NCBI GenBank assembly: GCA_035540495.1
Contig: DATLGL010000064.1
Span: 1-64,000 of the forward strand
Origin: DASVEG01 sp035540495
Lineage (GTDB): Bacteria; Actinomycetota; Acidimicrobiia; Acidimicrobiales; CADCTF01
Direction: 5' to 3'
DNA: 64,000 nucleotides
Position numbers and translations under genes: made by a program. This document shows positions 59,289 through 64,000 of this stretch, piece by piece. Each line of letters starts with the position of its first letter. The stretch's first letter is position 1. A model generated the notes under the pieces. It ran no database searches. It saw only the letters and a program-made list of their open reading frames with translations, and was not told the DNA's origin.

Positions 59289-60634
59289 GCGAACTCTGGG
59301 ACCGGCTGCAGCGCCGCGATGCGTCGCTGTGGCCGGAGGGCAACGTCTCCCCCACGCGGCTCGGCTGGCTCGACAGCCCGACGACCTACCGAGACCAGGC
59401 GGCCGACCTGCAGTCCTGGGCCGCCACCATCGACGCGTCGAAGATCGTCCTGCTCGGCATGGGCGGCTCGTCCCTCGGTCCCGAGGTGCTGCGCGCCCTC
59501 GCGGGCAGCGATCGACTCGTGGTCCTCGACACCACCGACCCTCGCACGATCGCGTCGACGGAGCTCGACGACGCCTTCGTGCTCGTCAGCTCCAAGTCGG
59601 GCGGCACGCTCGAGGTCCAGACGCTCCTCGCGCACGCGTGGGACCGCGCCGGCGGCGACGGCTCGCGCTTCGCCGCGATCACCGACCCTGACACCGCGCT
59701 CGGGAAGCTCGCGGAGGAGCGAGGGTTCTCGCGCGCGTTCGTGAACGACCCGAACATCGGCGGGCGGTACTCGGTCCTCTCGCTGTTCGGCCTCGTGCCC
59801 GCCGCGCTGCTCGGCTACGACGTCGCAGAGCTCTGCGACAGGGCGGGCCGCATCGATCGCGAGGAGGCCGTCGAGCTGGGCCTCGCGATGGGCAGGGCCG
59901 CGGTCGAGGGACGAGACAAGGTCACGATACGCACCGCACCGGCCAGCGCGGCGTTCGGCCTGTGGGTCGAGCAGCTCATCGCGGAGTCGACCGGCAAGCA
60001 GGGCAAGGGCTGCGTGCCCGTGCCGACGACGGAGGTCGAGGAGGGAGACGACCGCTTCATCCAGAGCGTGCACCTCGGTGAAGCACACGACGTCGCCGGG
60101 GAGTTCTTCCGGTGGCAGATCGCCACGGCGATCGCCGGTCACGTCCTCGGCATCGACCCGTTCGACGAACCGAACGTCACCGAGTCGAAGGAGAACACCA
60201 AGCGGGTCCTCGACAACCTCCCGCTCCCCGAGGTCGACCACGTCGAGCCGTCCGGTGTCACCGCGTGGCTGGCCGATCAAGTCGAGGAGGGCGACTACGT
60301 GTCGATCCAGGCGTTCCTCCCGTACGACCAGACCGACGCCCTCGACACGCTCCGGCGCCAGGTGCGCGACACGCTCGGCGGGGTCGCCGTGACCGCGGGG
60401 TTCGGACCGCGGTTCCTGCACTCGACCGGCCAGCTCCACAAGGGCGGCGCGAACAACGTGGTGGCGGTCCAGCTCGTGCCCGCACATCCCACGGCGAAGC
60501 TCGACATCCCGGGCTTCGAGTACGACTTCGCGACGCTGATCGCCGCGCAGGCCCAGGGCGACTACGAGAGCCTGAGGAACCACGACCGTCGGGTGCTGCG
60601 GGTCCCGATCGACCACATCGGGGAGGTTGCCTAG
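59285..60634 (+). CDS. pgi: Glucose-6-phosphate isomerase
   Basis: A 449-residue protein with SIS domains: LLGMGGSSLGPEVLRAL, LVSSKSGGTLEVQTLL and DPNIGGRYSVLSLFGLVP are the PGI substrate-binding motifs; the C-terminal HSTGQLHKGG contains the catalytic His. This shorter PGI form is the one that is fused to transaldolase in some actinobacteria; here the two genes are separate but overlap by 4 nt. It links glycolysis to the pathway. Confidence 0.9.
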   Translation: MSELWDRLQRRDASLWPEGNVSPTRLGWLDSPTTYRDQAADLQSWAATIDASKIVLLGMGGSSLGPEVLRALAGSDRLVVLDTTDPRTIASTELDDAFVLVSSKSGGTLEVQTLLAHAWDRAGGDGSRFAAITDPDTALGKLAEERGFSRAFVNDPNIGGRYSVLSLFGLVPAALLGYDVAELCDRAGRIDREEAVELGLAMGRAAVEGRDKVTIRTAPASAAFGLWVEQLIAESTGKQGKGCVPVPTTEVEEGDDRFIQSVHLGEAHDVAGEFFRWQIATAIAGHVLGIDPFDEPNVTESKENTKRVLDNLPLPEVDHVEPSGVTAWLADQVEEGDYVSIQAFLPYDQTDALDTLRRQVRDTLGGVAVTAGFGPRFLHSTGQLHKGGANNVVAVQLVPAHPTAKLDIPGFEYDFATLIAAQAQGDYESLRNHDRRVLRVPIDHIGEVA

Positions 60635-61615
60635 ATGCAGCTCGGCATGGTCGGGCTCGGCCGCATGGGCGGCAACATGACGGAACGCCTGCTCCAGCGC
60701 GGGCATCAGGTCGTGGCTTACGACCGCAATCCGGACACCGTCGCCGCCGCGGCGTCGGAAGGCGCAACGGCCGCCGACTCGCTCGCCGACCTCGTGGCGA
60801 AGCTCGAGGCGCCGCGCGCCGTGTGGGTGATGGTGCCTGCGGGCGCGCCGACGCTCGCGACCGTCGAGGAGCTGTCGGGGCTGCTCGAGGCCGGCGACAC
60901 GATCGTCGACGGGGGCAACAGCCGCTACACGGAAGCGATGGAGCACAGCGCGCGACTACGCGACCGTGGCATCTCCTTCATCGACGCCGGCGTGTCAGGC
61001 GGGGTGTGGGGCCTTAAGGTCGGCTACTGCCTGATGGTGGGCGGAGATCGCGAGGCGGTCGCCCGCCTGGAGCCGATCTTCACCGCGCTGGCGCCGGAGA
61101 ACGGCTTCGCCCACGTCGGCCCGTCTGGTGCAGGCCACTTCACGAAGATGGTCCACAACGGCATCGAGTACGGCATGCTGCAGGCGTACGCCGAGGGCTT
61201 CGCGCTGCTCGACGCGGCGGAGGAGTTCTCGCTCGACCTCCACCAGATCTCGTCGCTGTGGAACCACGGGTCGGTCGTGCGGTCGTGGCTCCTGGAGCTG
61301 GCCGAGCTCGCGCTGGCCGAGCCGGACGAGTTCCGCGGGATCAAGGGGTACGTCGAAGACTCCGGCGAAGGACGGTGGACCGTCGAGGAGGGCATCAACC
61401 GCGCGGTGCCGACGCCGGTCATCGCAGCGTCGCTCTACGCCCGGTTCGCGTCTCGGGACGACGAGCGGTTCGCCGCCCGCATCGTCGCGGCGCTGCGCAA
61501 CCAGTTCGGCGGCCACCGGTTCTTCACCGAGGCCCCAGCGGCCGAGGCCGCGAAGGAAGCGGCCGGATCGGCCGAGGCGGGCGCGGGCCCTGAAGCCGCC
61601 GCAACCGATCGCTGA
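60635..61615 (+). CDS. gnd: 6-phosphogluconate dehydrogenase (short, GndA-like)
   Basis: A 326-residue short-form 6PGDH. The Rossmann motif is GLGRMGGNM. VAYDRNPD at the end of strand 2 has Asp rather than the N-R-S/T of NADP-enzymes, suggesting NAD preference. VDGGNSRY and GVSGGVWG bind substrate; the catalytic KMVHNGIEYGM carries the Lys. It makes ribulose-5-P and CO2. ATG follows the pgi stop directly. The C-terminus is Ala-rich. Confidence 0.9.
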   Translation: MQLGMVGLGRMGGNMTERLLQRGHQVVAYDRNPDTVAAAASEGATAADSLADLVAKLEAPRAVWVMVPAGAPTLATVEELSGLLEAGDTIVDGGNSRYTEAMEHSARLRDRGISFIDAGVSGGVWGLKVGYCLMVGGDREAVARLEPIFTALAPENGFAHVGPSGAGHFTKMVHNGIEYGMLQAYAEGFALLDAAEEFSLDLHQISSLWNHGSVVRSWLLELAELALAEPDEFRGIKGYVEDSGEGRWTVEEGINRAVPTPVIAASLYARFASRDDERFAARIVAALRNQFGGHRFFTEAPAAEAAKEAAGSAEAGAGPEAAATDR

Positions 61616-61630
61616 GCCGGCGACCGCGGG

Positions 61631-63139
61631 ATGAGCGACAACCCGCTCATGGCCGGGCTCGACGACGAGCGCCGCGCCCCTCCGGTCGCCCTGGTCGTGT
61701 TCGGCGCCTCCGGCGACCTCACCTCTCGGAAGCTCATGCCCGCGCTCGAGCGGCTGGCGAGACGCCGGCTGCTGCCTCCCGGCTTCACCGTCGTCGGCGT
61801 CGCCCGCACCGAGTGGGAGGACGACGACTTCCGCGCCCGGATGATCGAGGCGGTCGAGGATGCCGGCCCGGAGTGGCGGTCGGTGTGCGAACGCTTCCGC
61901 TACGTCGCCGGTGACTACGCCGACCCCTCGACGTTCGAGCGGCTGCGTCGGGTGCTCGACGACACCGACCGCACGGTCGGTACCGCGGGCAACCGGGTCC
62001 ATTACCTCGCCACCGTTCCATCGGTGTTCTCGCTCGTGGCTCGTGCTCTGGCCGTCCACGGTCTGGCCAAGCCGGACACCGACGAGTCGTTCGTTCGCGT
62101 CGTCTTCGAGAAGCCGTTCGGGCACGACCTCGAAAGTGCTCGGTCTCTCGACCGCGAGCTCCACGGCGTGCTCGATGAAGACCAGATCTACCGCATCGAC
62201 CACTACCTCGGGAAGGAGACGGTCCAGGGCGTCTTCGCCCTCCGGTTCGCGAACGCGATCTTCGAGCCCATCTGGAACCGGCGCTACGTCGACGCGGTGC
62301 AGATCACCGTCGCCGAGTCGGTCGGCGTCGGACACCGGGCCGGCTTCTACGAGTCGGCCGGCGCGATGCGCGACATCGTGCAGAACCACGTGATGCAGGT
62401 GCTGGCCTCCATGGCGATGGAACCGCCTTCGCAGTTCGACGCCCAGTCGATCCGCGACGAGAAGGTGAAGGTGCTCCGCTCTGTAGCCACCCTCACGCCG
62501 GCGGAGGTCGAGACCGAGGTCGTGCGGGGGCAGTACGACCGCGGGTGGGTCGAGGGCGAGGAGGTGGTCGGCTACCGAGAGGAGGAAGGCGTGGCGCCCG
62601 GCAGCCGCACCGAGACGTATCTGGCCATGCGCCTCTTCGTCGACAACTGGCGGTGGGCGGACGTCCCGTTCTACGTCCGCACCGGCAAGCGTCTTCCGAA
62701 GCGGGTCACCGAAGTCGCTCTCGAGTTCAAGGCCGTGCCCCACCTGCCGTTCGCGACGACCCTCACCCGAGGCCTCGACCGGAACGCGCTGGTGCTGCGG
62801 ATCCAGCCGGACGAGGGCATCACCCTTCGCTTCGGTGCCAAGGTGCCGGGGCAGGCGTTCAAGGTGCGCACCGTGTCGATGGATTTCTCCTACGGCGCCG
62901 CGTTCGTCGAGGAGACGCCTGACGCGTACGAGCGGTTGCTCCTCGACGCGATGGTGGGCGACCCGACGCTCTTCATCCGGACCGACGAGGTCGAGCACTC
63001 CTGGCGGATCGTGCAGCCGATCCTCGACCGGTGGGCGGACGGGGACGCCCCCCTCGCCCGCTACGAGGCGGGCACATGGGGTCCGAAGGAAGCGGACGAG
63101 CTTCTCGAGCGCGAGGGGCACCGATGGCGCACACCATGA
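61631..63139 (+). CDS. zwf: Glucose-6-phosphate 1-dehydrogenase
   Basis: A 502-residue G6PDH. The nucleotide-binding motif is VVFGASGDLTSRKL. The active-site box RIDHYLGKE contains the catalytic His pair region and Lys; VRVVFEKPFGHDL is also conserved. It catalyses the entry step of the oxidative branch. ATG 61631 lies 15 nt after the gnd stop. opcA, the assembly factor, follows with overlap. Confidence 0.95.
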   Translation: MSDNPLMAGLDDERRAPPVALVVFGASGDLTSRKLMPALERLARRRLLPPGFTVVGVARTEWEDDDFRARMIEAVEDAGPEWRSVCERFRYVAGDYADPSTFERLRRVLDDTDRTVGTAGNRVHYLATVPSVFSLVARALAVHGLAKPDTDESFVRVVFEKPFGHDLESARSLDRELHGVLDEDQIYRIDHYLGKETVQGVFALRFANAIFEPIWNRRYVDAVQITVAESVGVGHRAGFYESAGAMRDIVQNHVMQVLASMAMEPPSQFDAQSIRDEKVKVLRSVATLTPAEVETEVVRGQYDRGWVEGEEVVGYREEEGVAPGSRTETYLAMRLFVDNWRWADVPFYVRTGKRLPKRVTEVALEFKAVPHLPFATTLTRGLDRNALVLRIQPDEGITLRFGAKVPGQAFKVRTVSMDFSYGAAFVEETPDAYERLLLDAMVGDPTLFIRTDEVEHSWRIVQPILDRWADGDAPLARYEAGTWGPKEADELLEREGHRWRTP

Positions 63140-64000
63140 GCGGCGTGGTGCCGGACGAGATCTGCACGTTGTCGGTGTGGTCGGAGGACGCGGTCCGTCT
63201 GAGTGACGTGCTCGCCGCGCTCGAGGCCATGCGGAAGCCCGAGCCGATGCCCCCCACGCGCACGAGCGTGCTGACGCTCGTGGTCGTCGCGACGAAGGCG
63301 TCCTCGGCCGACCGAGCGGAGCAGGCACTGCACGAGCTCGGCGGCCGCCATCCGGCGCGGGTGCTCACGCTGCTGGTCGACCGAGACACAGCCGCGGCGC
63401 ACGCTCCCGGCGGTCTCGACGCGCACCTCACCCTTCTGGGGAGCGAGGCCGAAGGACACCCGGTCTGGTTCGAGGACGTGCGACTCACCGTGCGCGGGCG
63501 CGTCATCGACCACCTCGACTCCCTCGTCGAGCCCTTCACGATCCCCGACCTGCCGGTGGTCGTCTGGTTCGTCGACGGCTTACCGACGCCCGACGAGGCG
63601 TTGCTCGAGGCGGCCGACGTGGTGCTCGTTGACGCGCGTGACTTCGGCGACACCGACTGCTTCGCCACGCTGGCAGAGCTGCGTGCTCGCCCGCTCGTCG
63701 ACCTGTCTTGGCATCGGCTGCGGCCGTGGCGCGAGCTGCTCGCGTCGCTGTTCGAACGTCCCGACACCCGGCCCTTCCTCCGCGGCGTGCGATCGGTGCG
63801 GGTCGCCGGACGCACCGGGCCACGCCACCTGCTCGCCGGATGGATCGCCGACCGCTTGCAGGTCCCGACACCCGAGGTCCATCTCGAACCGGCCGAGCAC
63901 GTGAGCATCGAGGTGATCTGTGAGATCGACGGCCGGCACGGCCGGTTCGAGGTCGTCCGCACGAGCGACGAGCGCGTCGTGCGGGCGCGGGCCTCGGTGA
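63124..64000 (+). CDS. opcA: Glucose-6-phosphate dehydrogenase assembly protein OpcA (partial)
   Basis: The first 292 codons are present and open to the right edge. RTSVLTLVVVATKASSADRA, RVLTLLVDRD, EPFTIPDLPVVVWFVDGLP and LSWHRLRPWRELLASLFE are typical OpcA segments. OpcA is needed for G6PDH activity in actinobacteria and cyanobacteria. ATG 63124 has GAGGGG 5 nt upstream; ATG 63136 would overlap the zwf stop as ATGA. Same operon as zwf. Confidence 0.9.
   Translation, partial: MAHTMSGVVPDEICTLSVWSEDAVRLSDVLAALEAMRKPEPMPPTRTSVLTLVVVATKASSADRAEQALHELGGRHPARVLTLLVDRDTAAAHAPGGLDAHLTLLGSEAEGHPVWFEDVRLTVRGRVIDHLDSLVEPFTIPDLPVVVWFVDGLPTPDEALLEAADVVLVDARDFGDTDCFATLAELRARPLVDLSWHRLRPWRELLASLFERPDTRPFLRGVRSVRVAGRTGPRHLLAGWIADRLQVPTPEVHLEPAEHVSIEVICEIDGRHGRFEVVRTSDERVVRARASV

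Overview
The window is a gene-dense, high-GC chromosomal segment of an actinobacterium. The main evidence is a complete Pup-proteasome locus (arc, dop, pup, prcB, prcA, pafA) flanked by helY-tatC-tatA on one side and trmI-marP on the other, an order that resembles the mycobacterial proteasome region. A full Mce lipid-importer operon, DUF4193, OpcA and GTG-rich starts with ATGA or GTGA overlaps agree with this. The gene set and the mceG-linked mce operon suggest the class Acidimicrobiia, but that is inference. I saw no tRNA, rRNA, CRISPR array or insertion sequence.

Layout. 1-5300: small RDD/DUF4870 membrane proteins, a tyrosine recombinase, an RGD-repeat protein, a HAD phosphatase and a zinc-ribbon protein. 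5295-8540: enoyl-CoA hydratase, NUDIX, GNAT, a universal stress protein and DUF4193. 8622-18401 (minus): one operon mceG-yrbEA-yrbEB-mceABCDEF-mas, with most junctions overlapping by 4 nt. 18736-26781: LysM/M23 peptidase, a double-length ThyX-like protein, an alcohol dehydrogenase, a DAG-kinase-tail protein, helY and tatC-tatA. 27167-32450: small proteins, an orphan sensor kinase, a glycerophosphodiesterase, signal peptidase I and DUF3866. 32458-42766: the proteasome locus, interrupted by a DNA-repair islet (pyrimidine-dimer glycosylase, Nei-type glycosylase, endonuclease VII with a LexA-type box) and by a kinase-like and a methyltransferase gene. 42972-44280: ferredoxin, and a CmtR-like repressor with a CDF transporter. 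44335-50733: MarP protease, trmI, a TtuA/TtuB-like tRNA thiolation pair, small membrane proteins, a LON-domain protein, a DD-carboxypeptidase and a thioesterase. 50748-53342: TetR divergent from a fatty-acid desaturase, then nagA. 53444-56320: an uncharacterised run with an RHH regulator, a degenerate ABC-ATPase-like protein, an unknown protein and a FIST sensor. 56330-end: pentose-phosphate operon tkt-tal-pgi-gnd-zwf-opcA, with opcA cut by the window edge.

Genes that work together. Dop converts Pup-GGQ to Pup-GGE, PafA ligates it to lysines, ARC unfolds the tagged protein, and PrcAB degrades it. The mce operon supplies the ATPase, permeases, six MCE proteins and an accessory protein of one lipid transporter. 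The tkt-to-opcA genes carry the oxidative and non-oxidative pentose phosphate pathway.

A recurring regulatory pattern is a TANNNT -10 hexamer placed 6 or 7 nt before the start codon with no Shine-Dalgarno sequence. I read this as widespread leaderless transcription and used it to choose several starts. Three genes (HAD phosphatase, glycerophosphodiesterase, and possibly a methyltransferase) lack an ATG/GTG/TTG upstream of their conserved N-terminal sequence.
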